A stretch of DNA of 64,000 nt, from NCBI GenBank assembly GCA_016703105.1, contig JADJCS010000005.1, forward strand, positions 186,001-250,000, given 5' to 3'. Below the pieces are notes generated by a model. The model saw only the letters and a program-made list of their open reading frames with translations. It did not search any database and was not told the DNA's origin. The stretch comes from Flavobacteriales bacterium (lineage in GTDB: Bacteria; Bacteroidota; Bacteroidia; Flavobacteriales_F; PHOS-HE28). The position numbers and the translations under genes are program-made. Shown here in pieces: positions 44,458 to 53,865 of the stretch (its first letter is position 1; each line of letters begins with the position of its first letter).

Positions 44458-45282
44458 ATGGCCAAAACCGTGAACTATCGGAGCGATGCCGAGATCGCGT
44501 TGGTGAGGGAGAGTTCTTTGCTTGTTGGGAGGACCTTGGCCGAAGTGGCCAAACACATGCGGCCCGGATCCGTGACCGGTGAACTGGACCGCCTTGCGGA
44601 AACCTTCATCCGGGACCATGGTGCATTACCCGGGTTCAAAGGCCTGTACGGCTGCCCCTCCACGCTGTTGATCAGTGTGAACGAGGAAGTGGTACATGGC
44701 CTGCCGGGCACCCGCGAACTGCGGGAAGGCGATGTGGCGAGCGTTGATTGCGGTGTGTTGATGAACGGTTTCTACGGCGACAGCGCCTACACCTTCGCCA
44801 TCGGCGAAGTGGATGAAGCCGTGAAACGCCTGCTTCGTATCACGCAGGAATGCCTGCGCCTGGGGATCGCCCAGGCCGTGGACGGGCGCCGCACCGGAGA
44901 CATCGGTTACGCGATCCAGAACCACGCCGAACGCAACGGTTATGGCGTGGTGCGGGAACTGGTGGGGCACGGCGTGGGCGAAAAGTTGCACGAGGCCCCG
45001 GAAGTGCCGAACTACGGCCGCCGCGGACATGGCACGCAACTGCGCACCGGGATGGTGATCGCCATCGAACCGATGATCAATATGGGCACCAAGGAGGTGA
45101 GCCAGTTGGACGACGGTTGGACCGTGGTGAGCCACGACCGCAAGCCCAGCGCCCACTTCGAGCATACCGTCGCCGTGCGGCACGGCCACGCAGAGGTCCT
45201 TTCAACGTTCAGCCACATCGAGGATGTGTTGAAGAAAAAGAACGATTGGTACGTGGAGTTGGACGAAGAAGTGATGAACTAG
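44458..45282 (+). CDS. map: Methionine aminopeptidase, type I
   Basis: Removes the initiator Met from new proteins. Of the 274 residues, the metal-site signatures are all visible: VDCGVLMNGFYGDSAYTF (two Asp ligands), GHGVGEKLHEAP (His ligand), MVIAIEPM (Glu) and HFEHTVAV (Glu). There is no N-terminal SH3-like zinc extension, so it is the short type Ia form. Three bases after secY, as in most Bacteroidota. Confidence 0.97.
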   Translation: MAKTVNYRSDAEIALVRESSLLVGRTLAEVAKHMRPGSVTGELDRLAETFIRDHGALPGFKGLYGCPSTLLISVNEEVVHGLPGTRELREGDVASVDCGVLMNGFYGDSAYTFAIGEVDEAVKRLLRITQECLRLGIAQAVDGRRTGDIGYAIQNHAERNGYGVVRELVGHGVGEKLHEAPEVPNYGRRGHGTQLRTGMVIAIEPMINMGTKEVSQLDDGWTVVSHDRKPSAHFEHTVAVRHGHAEVLSTFSHIEDVLKKKNDWYVELDEEVMN

Positions 45283-45323
45283 GAACGAGAAAAAGAACGA
45301 AGAGGAACACGGACAAGGAAGGC

Positions 45324-45545
45324 ATGAGCAAGACAGGGAACATAGAGCAGGACGGCGTCATCAAAGAGGCGCTGAGCAATGCCATGTTCCGTGTGGAGCT
45401 GGAGAACGGCCACGTCATCACCGCCCACATCTCGGGCAAGATGCGCATGCACTACATCCGGATCCTGCCCGGGGACAAGGTCAAAGTGGAAATGAGCCCC
45501 TATGACCTCACCAAAGGCAGGATCAGTTTCCGATACAAGAGCTAA
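45324..45545 (+). CDS. infA: Translation initiation factor IF-1
   Basis: OB-fold factor of 73 residues that blocks the A site during initiation. Motifs: QDGVIKEALSNAMFRVELEN and GHVITAHISGKMRMHYIRIL, ending VEMSPYDLTKGRISFRYK. The start ATG at 45324 (MSKTGNIEQ) is used; the frame is open through map upstream but that part is a shadow. Confidence 0.98.
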   Translation: MSKTGNIEQDGVIKEALSNAMFRVELENGHVITAHISGKMRMHYIRILPGDKVKVEMSPYDLTKGRISFRYKS

Positions 45546-45556
45546 GGACCGAACCG

Positions 45557-45673
45557 ATGAAGATCAGGACCTCCCTCAAAAAGCGCTCGGTGGACTGCAA
45601 GATCGTCCGCCGCAAAGGGCGCCTGTATGTGATCAACAAGAAGAACCCGAAGTTCAAGCAACGTCAGGGCTGA
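45557..45673 (+). CDS. rpmJ: Large ribosomal subunit protein bL36 (zinc-free)
   Basis: Thirty-eight residues: MKIRTSLKKRSVDCKIVRRK followed by GRLYVINKKNPKFKQRQG. The zinc ligands of the C-plus form (CX2C, C, H) are mostly gone: only Cys14 remains, Asn/Lys residues take the third site and Phe replaces the final His. This is the form usual in Bacteroidota. It sits 11 bases after infA and 17 before rpsM. Confidence 0.97.
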   Translation: MKIRTSLKKRSVDCKIVRRKGRLYVINKKNPKFKQRQG

Positions 45674-45690
45674 TAACGCACGCATAGAGC

Positions 45691-46068
45691 ATGGCACGTA
45701 TCGCAGGCATAGACCTACCCAAGCAAAAACGGGGCTGCATCGGCCTCACTTACATCTACGGCATCGGCCGCAGCCGCGCCCTCGAGATCCTCGGGCGCGC
45801 GGAGGTGGATCCTGATAAGAAGGTGGACGAGTGGGACGATGACGAACAGTCGCGCATCCGCCAATACATCAACGACACCATCAAGGTGGAAGGCGCGTTG
45901 CGCAGCGAGACCCAACTGAGCATCAAGCGCCTGATGGACATCGGCAGCTACCGCGGGTTGCGCCATCGCAGTGGGCTGCCGGTCCGCGGCCAACGAACGC
46001 GCACCAATAGCCGCACCCGTAAAGGCAAACGCAAAACGGTCGCGAACAAGAAGAAGGTGACCAAGTAA
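45691..46068 (+). CDS. rpsM: Small ribosomal subunit protein uS13
   Basis: Protein of 125 residues in the head, forming inter-subunit bridges and contacting P-site tRNA. Motifs: RIAGIDLPKQKRGCIGLTYI, YGIGRSRALEIL, and the tail HRSGLPVRGQRTRTNSRTRK. Its stop is followed directly by the first of three related intergenic repeats. Confidence 0.98.
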   Translation: MARIAGIDLPKQKRGCIGLTYIYGIGRSRALEILGRAEVDPDKKVDEWDDDEQSRIRQYINDTIKVEGALRSETQLSIKRLMDIGSYRGLRHRSGLPVRGQRTRTNSRTRKGKRKTVANKKKVTK

Positions 46069-46136
46069 TGATCAGTTGCCAATTGTCAGTTGCCAGTAGG
46101 CACTGCTGACAACGGACAACGGACAACCGACAACTG
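46069..46136 (+). repeat. Alpha-operon intergenic repeat, copy A (rpsM-rpsK)
   Basis: Left arm has two CAGTTGCC-like units (46073-46097). The right arm has TGACAAC followed by GGACAAC, GGACAAC and CGACAACTG (46107-46136). The arms can pair (CAGTTG with CAACTG; TTGTC with GACAA), giving a long imperfect hairpin that fills almost the whole gap. Confidence 0.75.
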
Positions 46137-46144
46137 AACAGGCA

Positions 46145-46556
46145 ATGGCAAAACAGCAAGAAGGCAAAGGCGGCGCTGCCGCTGGCAAGAAGAAGAAGAA
46201 GAAGGTGGTCGTGGAGGCCCACGGTCAGGCGCACATCCATGCCACCTTCAATAACTCGATCATCAGCCTCACCAACAACAAGGGGAGGTGATCAGTTGGT
46301 CCTCATCGGGCAAGCAGGGCTTCCGGGGAAGCAAAAGAACACCCCGTACGCGGGCCAAGTGAGCGCCGAGGAGGCCGCCCGCGAAGCGCATGAACTGGGC
46401 CTGCGCAAGGTGAAGGTCTTCGTGAAAGGTCCAGGCGGCGGACGAGAAAGCGCCATCCGCGCCCTGCATAATAACGGTGTGGAGGTGATGGAGATCGTCG
46501 ACATCACCCCCATGCCACACAACGGCTGCCGTCCACCCAAGAAGCGCCGCGTTTAA
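46145..46556 (+). CDS. rpsK: Small ribosomal subunit protein uS11 (two frameshifts in this sequence)
   Basis: Platform protein of about 137 residues when repaired. The N-terminal part reads MAKQQEGKGG ... AHIHATFNNSIISLTNNKG, then hits TGA at 46289. Restoring one G at the G4 run 46282-46285 gives the expected EVISWSSSGKQGFRGSK. Restoring one A at the A4 run 46333-46336 returns to the frame KNTPYAGQVSAEEAARE ... HNGCRPPKKRRV. Both sites are homopolymers one base shorter than the family needs. The gene is essential and single-copy in bacteria, so these are almost certainly sequence errors, not a pseudogene. Confidence 0.93.
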
Positions 46557-46570
46557 CACAAACCCCGTAG

Positions 46571-46590
46571 GAGCGCGTGGACGCGCGCTC
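46571..46590 (+). other. Hairpin in the rpsK-rpsD gap
   Basis: Seven-base inverted repeat GAGCGCG / CGCGCTC with a 6-base loop, 38 bases before rpsD. It is preceded by GTAG, giving GTAGGAGCG, a sequence that also opens interspersed hairpins in other bacteria. Whether it is a dispersed repeat or an S4-binding leader cannot be told here. Confidence 0.45.
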
Positions 46591-46627
46591 TGTTGTTGGT
46601 GCAGAACGCACCCAAAAGAGAAGAACA

Positions 46628-47233
46628 ATGGCACGTTATACAGGACCAAAGACCAAGATCGCCCGCAAGTTCAAGGAGCCGCTGTTCGGCCCTGACAAGT
46701 GGATGGAGCGCAAACCCTACGGCCCCGGACAACACGGTCCGAACAAGCGCCGCAAGAAGGACAGCGAATACTCCCACCAGCTCGCAGAGAAACAGAAAGC
46801 GAAATACACGTACGGTATCCTGGAGCGCCAGTTCGAGAAGATGTTCGGTATCGCCGCTGCCAAAAAAGGCATCACCGGTGAAACCCTGCTCCAACTCTGC
46901 GAAACCCGCTTGGACAACACCGTCTATCGCCTGGGTATCGCCCCCACCCGCCGCGCAGCACGCCAGTTGGTAGCTCATGGCCATGTGACCGTGGACCAGC
47001 AGGTGGTCACGATCCCCAGCTATACCCTGCGCCCAGGCCAACGTGTGGCGGTGCGAGAGAAGAGCCGTTCCTTGGAAGCCATCACCAACAGCGTGGCTGG
47101 CACCAACAAGCGCTTCGATTGGTTGGAATGGGACCCCACCGCCATGGCGGGCAAGCTCATCGCCCTGCCAGAGCGCGCCCAGATCCCAGAGAACATCCGC
47201 GAGCAACTCATCGTGGAACTGTACTCCAAGTAA
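46628..47233 (+). CDS. rpsD: Small ribosomal subunit protein uS4
   Basis: Assembly-initiating 16S rRNA binder of 201 residues. Motifs: MARYTGPKTKIARKFKEPLF, RRKKDSEYSHQLAEKQKAK, and the S4 RNA-binding domain RLDNTVYRLGIAPTRRAARQ with LVAHGHVTVDQQVV. No zinc cysteine cluster at the N-terminus. The ATG at 46628 is the family start; 17 upstream codons do not match. In E. coli S4 is the repressor of the alpha operon. Confidence 0.98.
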   Translation: MARYTGPKTKIARKFKEPLFGPDKWMERKPYGPGQHGPNKRRKKDSEYSHQLAEKQKAKYTYGILERQFEKMFGIAAAKKGITGETLLQLCETRLDNTVYRLGIAPTRRAARQLVAHGHVTVDQQVVTIPSYTLRPGQRVAVREKSRSLEAITNSVAGTNKRFDWLEWDPTAMAGKLIALPERAQIPENIREQLIVELYSK

Positions 47234-47256
47234 GCAGCAGATCTTCACAGGCCGCG

Positions 47257-47314
47257 CGTTGTCAGGCGGTATGAAAGGGAAGAGACAAGTACTGACAACG
47301 GACAACCGACAACG
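47257..47314 (+). repeat. Alpha-operon intergenic repeat, copy B (rpsD-rpoA)
   Basis: CGTTGTCAG (47257-47265) is the exact reverse complement of CTGACAACG (47292-47300). The second arm continues into the tandem GGACAACCGACAACG also seen in copies A and C. The loop is 26 bases. Confidence 0.7.
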
Positions 47315-47334
47315 AACCCAACGACCAACAGCAC

Positions 47335-48327
47335 ATGCCCATTCTTGATTTCCAGCGACCGGACAAGGTCGTGATGATCGAAAGCGACGAACAACGCGGC
47401 ACCTTCGAGTTCCGTCCGTTGGAGCCGGGCTATGGCATCACCATCGGCAACGCTCTGCGCCGCATCCTGCTCAGCAGTCTGGAAGGCCATGCCATCACCG
47501 CCCTGCGCATCGATGGTGTGGACCATGAGTTCAGCACGATCAAAGGCGTGATCGAGGACGTTACCGAGATCGTGCTCAACCTCAAACAAGTGCGCTTCCG
47601 CCGCCAACTGGAGGATGTGAGCACCGAAAAGGTGTCCTTTACCCTCGGTGGCAAGGACAGCCTCACCGCGGGTGACATCGGCAAGCACACCACCGGCTTC
47701 CAAGTGCTCAACCCGGAGCTGGTGATCTGCCATATGGAGACCAGCGTGAAGCTCACCGTGGAACTCACGGTCGGCAAAGGCCGCGGGTATGTGCCCGCCG
47801 ATGAGAACAAAGTGGAGAGCGCACCCATCGGTACCATCTTCATCGACTCCGTGTTCACGCCGATCAAGAACGTGAAGTACACCGTCGAGAACACGCGCGT
47901 GGAGCAGAAGACCGACTATGAGAAGCTCACCCTTGATGTGCTCACCGACGGCAGCATCAGCCCGAAGAACGCGCTACAGGAAGCCGCCAAGATCCTGATC
48001 CACCACTTCATGTTGTTCAGCGATGAGCGGATCAGCCTGGAGCTGGAGGAACGCGTGCAGGAAGAGGAGTTCGATGAGACCAGCCTGCACATGCGCCAAC
48101 TGTTGAAGACCAAGTTGGTCGACATGGACCTGAGCGTGCGCGCCCTGAACTGCCTGAAAGCCGCCGACATCGAGACCCTGGGCGACCTCGTGGCCTACAA
48201 TAAGAACGACCTCTTGAAGTTCCGCAACTTCGGGAAGAAGAGCCTGACCGAACTGGAGGACCTGGTGGAGAACAAGGGCCTGAGCTTCGGTATGAACGTG
48301 AGCAAGTACAAACTGGACAAGGAGTAA
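47335..48327 (+). CDS. rpoA: RNA polymerase alpha subunit
   Basis: Protein of 330 residues. The N-terminal dimerisation domain is recognised by RPLEPGYGITIGNALRRILL and SLEGHAITALRIDGVDHEFS. The C-terminal domain (about residues 255-330) by LDMDLSVRALNCLKAADIET and LGDLVAYNKNDLLKFRNFG. Between them a Glu-rich linker. Full length. In Bacteroidota the alpha C-terminal domain also works with the unusual sigma factor that reads TAnnTTTG promoters. Confidence 0.98.
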   Translation: MPILDFQRPDKVVMIESDEQRGTFEFRPLEPGYGITIGNALRRILLSSLEGHAITALRIDGVDHEFSTIKGVIEDVTEIVLNLKQVRFRRQLEDVSTEKVSFTLGGKDSLTAGDIGKHTTGFQVLNPELVICHMETSVKLTVELTVGKGRGYVPADENKVESAPIGTIFIDSVFTPIKNVKYTVENTRVEQKTDYEKLTLDVLTDGSISPKNALQEAAKILIHHFMLFSDERISLELEERVQEEEFDETSLHMRQLLKTKLVDMDLSVRALNCLKAADIETLGDLVAYNKNDLLKFRNFGKKSLTELEDLVENKGLSFGMNVSKYKLDKE

Positions 48328-48330
48328 GAA

Positions 48331-48408
48331 CCAGTTGCCAGTTGGCAGTGGACGTTTGGCAGTAGCCAGCGCTCCACCTCCCCGCTGACAACCGACAACG
48401 GACAACGG
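48331..48408 (+). repeat. Alpha-operon intergenic repeat, copy C (rpoA-rplQ)
   Basis: Left arm CCAGTTGCCAGTTGGCAGT (48331-48349) with a further TTTGGCAGTAGCCAG. The right arm is TGACAACCGACAACGGACAA followed by CGG (48386-48408), ending 2 bases before the rplQ start. Same 7-base units as copies A and B. Confidence 0.75.
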
Positions 48409-48410
48409 TC

Positions 48411-48920
48411 ATGAGACACGGAAACAAGAACAACGCGCTAGGCCGCAAGAAGGCCCACCGGGATTCCCTCCTGAGCAACCTGGCCTGCTCGCTGATCGAG
48501 CACAAGCGCATCAGCACCACCTTGGCCAAGGCCCGCGCCCTACGCCGCTATGTCGAGCCCCTGCTCACCAAGGGCAAGGACAACAGCATGCACAGCCAGC
48601 GCATTGTGTTCTCCTACCTGCAGAACAAGGAGGCCACCGCCGCCCTGTTCCGCGACGTGGCCCCCAAGATCGGGGAGCGTGCCGGTGGGTACACACGCAT
48701 CATCAAACTGGGCAACCGCCGTGGCGATGCGAGCGAAATGGCCATGATCGAACTGGTGGACTTCAACGAGGTGTACACCAAAGAGAAGGCCACCGCCGGC
48801 GCAGCCGCCAAGCGCACGCGTCGGGGTCGCACCGCCAAGCCCGCTGCGACCAAAGCAGCTGCGGAGAGCAAGGCAACCGAAGCCGCAGCACCTGCGGAAG
48901 GGGAAGCGAAGAGCGAGTGA
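48411..48920 (+). CDS. rplQ: Large ribosomal subunit protein bL17 with Ala/Lys-rich tail
   Basis: Protein of 169 residues. The core is standard: RHGNKNNALGRKKAHRDSLL, SNLACSLIEHKRISTTLAKA, GGYTRIIKLGNRRGDASEMA, IELVDFN. It continues for about 45 residues of Ala/Lys/Thr/Glu-rich low-complexity sequence (AAAKRTRRGRTAKPAATKAA ...) that most bL17 lack, though tails of this type recur in Bacteroidota. Last gene of the ribosomal block. Confidence 0.97.
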   Translation: MRHGNKNNALGRKKAHRDSLLSNLACSLIEHKRISTTLAKARALRRYVEPLLTKGKDNSMHSQRIVFSYLQNKEATAALFRDVAPKIGERAGGYTRIIKLGNRRGDASEMAMIELVDFNEVYTKEKATAGAAAKRTRRGRTAKPAATKAAAESKATEAAAPAEGEAKSE

Positions 48921-48942
48921 TCCCACCACGGGACCAATTTGT

Positions 48943-48966
48943 GAACGGCGCCTATGGGCGCCGTTC
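48943..48966 (+). terminator. Terminator of the ribosomal block
   Basis: Perfect 10-bp stem GAACGGCGCC / GGCGCCGTTC with a 4-base loop, 22 bases after the rplQ stop, followed by CTAATTCC. Weak U-tract but a very stable stem. Confidence 0.8.
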
Positions 48967-49055
48967 CTAATTCCAGCCCAGGATGCGCCGTGGATTCTTT
49001 TCCACTATCCTGGTCGAATTCTCCACCACGGCCCGGCGCCCCCTCCCTAACACTC

Positions 49056-49063
49056 TACTTTTG
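49056..49063 (+). promoter_or_regulatory. -7 box of the sugar-dehydrogenase-like gene
   Basis: TACTTTTG, an exact TAnnTTTG match, 46 bases before the ATG at 49110 and after the ribosomal terminator, so this gene has its own promoter. Confidence 0.6.
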
Positions 49064-49109
49064 CGGCCCCTTTCGCCGGTAGTCGGCAGGCCTATCCGCA
49101 TTCCGATCC

Positions 49110-51303
49110 ATGCCATTCCTTCGCTCCCTTCGCGCCTTTGTCACCTTGCTGTTGTTCTTTTCGGTGGCTCACTTCACCCAGGCCCAGCCGCAGAATTTCG
49201 TCCACACCCAGATCATAGGTGGCATCGATTCACCTACATCTGTCGCGTTCCTCCCCGATGGCCGTGCCTTGATCTGTAGGAAGATCGGCGAGGTGCTCAT
49301 CACTTCGCCCATCGATCAGCCACCGGTCACCACCACTACCTACATGGAGATCCCGGCGGACAACACCGCCGAACATGGCCTTATCGGTGTATGGATCGAT
49401 CCTGATTTCGCCAACAACCAGCAGGTCTGGTTCTACTATTCCACCTTCGGCATGCATGATCGCCTCTCCCGGTTCACCCACCTGGGCGATTCCGCCCAAC
49501 TGAGCAGCGAGGTGGTGGTCTGGGAAACCATCGACCCGTATGTCGATTGCTGCCATACCGGCGGTGCGCTCGCTTTCCTGCCCGATGGCACCATCTTCCT
49601 CGCCGTAGGCGATGACTACACGCCCGCCAATGCCCAGGACCTGAGCAGTCCCTTCGGCAAATTGCACCGCTTTCTGCCCGACGGCACCGCACCTGCGGAC
49701 AATCCGTACTACGACCCGACCCCTGGACCCTACAACGCCAATGGTGAATTGAAGACCGTATACGCGAGCGGACTGCGCAATCCCTACCGCGGTGACTACG
49801 ACCCGGAAACAGGGCGGTTCTATATCGGAGTCGTGGGGGCCAACAATCACCAATTGGCTTGGGAGGACATTGTGTTGGCCGCGCCGGCCGCGAACTACGG
49901 ATGGCCGCTTTGTGGTGAGCTCGGGCGCCTGCCGGACGGTGCCTGCGATGATCCGCAGTTCACGGACCCTGTCTTCAGTTACCACCACCAAGGCAGCGGT
50001 GCCGCGATCACCGCGGGATTCACATATCGGGGATCTTCATTTCCAGCGGCATGGGACGGCCGTTTTTTCGTCGGAGAGTTCATCCGCGGATGGATGAAGT
50101 GGCTCACCTTCGATGCACAAGGCACCACGGTCGCCTCACAGGGCCCGTTCCTTGACACCGCGGCACTGGGGGGAGTTCAGTCCAACTTCTGCACGCAATT
50201 GCTCCAGGGCCCTGGTGATGCGTTGTACTACCTCTCCTACTACGATGACCTCATCACCTTCGAAGGGGGCCTGCACCGCATCACGTACGAACCGACAGGC
50301 ACCCGACCCGAATGCCTTGCGCTCTCCGCTGACGTAATGAGCGGCATCGGTCCTTCGCTCAGCGTCACGTTCACCGGCGATGCGCTCGATCCCCTTGGCG
50401 GTGCTTTGTCCTACGTTTGGGAGTGGGGTGACGGCACGCCAGCGGGAACGACCGCGATCAGCTCGCATGTCTATCAAGGGCCGGGGAACTACTCGGCCGA
50501 ACTACTCGTGATCAATGCGACGGACACGACGTCGTGCGGTACGATACCGATCACGGTGGAACCACACCCGCTCAGTCTTGACGTGGAACTGATGCTCGAC
50601 GGGCCTTTCGATGCGATCACCGGGCTGATGCGCGACGAGCTCCGGTCCCTGGGGTTGGTGCCAATGACCGAACCCTACACCGCTCTGGGCTTCTCATTGA
50701 CCAGCGGTACCGGCGCCACCATCGCCCCAACGGTGCTCTCCACTGCCGGGCCCTTCGCCATTGTCGATTGGGTACTCATCGAACTGCGCGCTGCCAGCGA
50801 CCCGCTCACGGTGTTGCAACGCTTTCCAGCGCTCGTGCGTCGCGATGGCCAGGTGGTCGATCTCGACGGCACTTCGCAGCCCGTTACCCTCGCCCCTTCG
50901 CTGCTCGGCTATATCGCTGTGCGCCACCGGAACCACCTCGGAGCAATGAGCGCGGCACCCTTGAACTTATCCACCACGAACGTCGCCTTGAACTTCCGCG
51001 CGGGGGCCACGGCCTGTTACGGCGTTACCCCAAGGCGCACAGTGGGGACCGTGCGCACACTGTGGGCCGGGAACGTTTTCATAGATGGCATACTCCGCTA
51101 CACTGGCGCGAACAACGACAGGGATCCCATTCTCGTCGCCATCGGGGGTCGCCCCCACAGCGACCATCTCAGGGTATCTGCAGACGGACGTGAACCTGGA
51201 CGGCACGGTGAAATACGCGGGTTCGAGGAACGACCGGGATGTGATCCTAATAAGTGTCGGCGGCAACGCCCCCACTGCGACACGGCCAGAAGGCCTGCCC
51301 TGA
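49110..51303 (+). CDS. Secreted PQQ-dependent sugar dehydrogenase-like protein (frameshift near the 3' end)
   Basis: About 731 residues after repair. Signal peptide (FVTLLLFFSVAHFTQAQ), then a six-bladed glucose/sorbosone dehydrogenase propeller: SPTSVAFLPDGRALIC, EHGLIGVWIDPDF, CCHTGGALAFLPDGTIFLAV, YASGLRNPYRGDYDPETG and AANYGWPLCGE. A PKD domain follows (ALSYVWEWGDGTPAG ... HVYQGPGNYSAELLV). The C-terminal part has a twice-repeated TGANNDRDPILVAIGG / AGSRNDRDVILISVGG motif around DVNLDG, as in other Bacteroidota surface proteins. The original frame runs to 51344 as nonsense. The last 50 residues are in another frame after about 51148, where GGTGTC seems to have lost two bases. Substrate unknown; cofactor inferred from the family. 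Confidence 0.85.
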
Positions 51304-51340
51304 GCAGGTCGTCCACGCCTTTAGCGTTGTCAACAACCTG

Positions 51341-51373
51341 TTGATCGTCCATTTCCCGGGCCCGGTATCTTTG
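51341..51373 (+). promoter_or_regulatory. Promoter of carA
   Basis: TTG (51341-51343) and an exact -7 box TATCTTTG (51366-51373), 22 bases apart. The box ends 7 bases before the carA ATG, so the mRNA should have almost no leader. Confidence 0.65.
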
Positions 51374-51380
51374 GCGCCCG

Positions 51381-52529
51381 ATGTTGGTAAGCCAGCGCCC
51401 CAAGGCCCTCCTGCTGCTGGCCGATGGCACGCACTTCGAAGGACGGTCCATCGGTGCGTTAGGTACCACGGTCGGCGAGATCTGCTTCAATACCGGCATG
51501 ACCGGTTATCAGGAGATCTTCACCGATCCCAGTTACACCGGTCAGATCATGGTCATGGCCACCGCACATGTGGGCAACTACGGTGTGAAGAGTACGGATA
51601 TAGAAAGTGGCTCGATCACCATCGCTGGCCTCGTGGTGAAGAAATTCAGCGAGGTATGGAGCCGTCCAGGGGGTGATGGATCCCTCGAAGATCTGCTGCT
51701 CGAGAGCGGTACGGTGGGCATCAGTGATATCGATACGCGCAAGCTCGTGCGCCATATCCGTGATCATGGGGCCCAGAACGCGTTGATCAGCAATACCGAG
51801 ATGGACCTGGCCGTGCTCCGCCACCGCCTCATCGCCTCACCGGACATGGCCGGCCTGGAGTTGAGCAGTCACGTCACCACCGACCATGCCTATGACGAAG
51901 GCCCACCCCATTCCTCACTTCGCGTTGCCTTGGTGGACTTCGGCACGAAGAAGAACATTGTTCGTTGCCTTGTGGATCGGGGGTGCTTGGTGCGGGTGTT
52001 CCCGATGAGCGCCCCTGTGCGCGAAATGCTCGATTGGCAGCCCACCGGCTTCTTGCTGAGCAACGGTCCAGGCGATCCAGCCGCCATGCCTGAAAGCGTA
52101 GCGCATGTGAAGGCGATCACCGAATGCGGAGTTCCTGTTTTCGGCATCTGCCTGGGCCACCAGCTTCTTGCCGAGAGCTTGGGCATCGGCACGGAAAAGA
52201 TGCATCATGGGCACCGCGGCATCAACCATCCTATCAAGAACCTGGAAACGGGTCATGACGAGGTGACCAGCCAGAACCATGGTTTCGTGGCGCGCAGAAA
52301 AGAGGCCGAAGCGCATCCCGGAGCGCGGATCACGCACATTCACCTTAACGATGGTAGCGTTGCTGGTCTGCGGCTGAACGACCGACCGGTGTTCAGCGTG
52401 CAATACCATCCGGAGGCCGCACCCGGTCCGTACGATTCGCGCTACCTCTTCGATGACTTCGTGGACCTGATGCGCACCACCTTCATCGACCGGACCGTCG
52501 ATCGCACGGTTACCGCCAAAAGCACTTGA
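51381..52529 (+). CDS. carA: Carbamoyl-phosphate synthase small (glutaminase) subunit
   Basis: Splits glutamine and channels ammonia to the large subunit CarB for arginine and pyrimidine synthesis. It has 382 residues. The N-terminal domain has ADGTHFEGRSIGALGTTVGE. The class I glutamine amidotransferase domain has NGPGDP, the nucleophile Cys257 in GICLGHQLLAESLG, and HPEAAPGPYDSRYLFDDF with the catalytic His. carB is not in the window. In many Bacteroidota carA follows rplQ directly and eno follows carA; here the dehydrogenase-like gene lies between rplQ and carA. Confidence 0.98.
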   Translation: MLVSQRPKALLLLADGTHFEGRSIGALGTTVGEICFNTGMTGYQEIFTDPSYTGQIMVMATAHVGNYGVKSTDIESGSITIAGLVVKKFSEVWSRPGGDGSLEDLLLESGTVGISDIDTRKLVRHIRDHGAQNALISNTEMDLAVLRHRLIASPDMAGLELSSHVTTDHAYDEGPPHSSLRVALVDFGTKKNIVRCLVDRGCLVRVFPMSAPVREMLDWQPTGFLLSNGPGDPAAMPESVAHVKAITECGVPVFGICLGHQLLAESLGIGTEKMHHGHRGINHPIKNLETGHDEVTSQNHGFVARRKEAEAHPGARITHIHLNDGSVAGLRLNDRPVFSVQYHPEAAPGPYDSRYLFDDFVDLMRTTFIDRTVDRTVTAKST

Positions 52530-52542
52530 TCACTTTCCATCC

Positions 52543-53829
<1,287 letters not shown>

Positions 53830-53834
53830 GCCCT

Positions 53835-53842
53835 TACCTTCG
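53835..53842 (+). promoter_or_regulatory. -7 box after eno
   Basis: TACCTTCG (TAnnTTCG), 23 bases before the ATG at 53866. Confidence 0.45.
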
Positions 53843-53865
53843 GATCACCGCGAACGCGGGTGCCG

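Noticed and set aside
46289..46291. TGA in rpsK as programmed frameshifting or recoding
   Set aside because: A second, independent homopolymer deletion 45 bases later is also needed, and no rpsK is known to use recoding. Sequence error is simpler.
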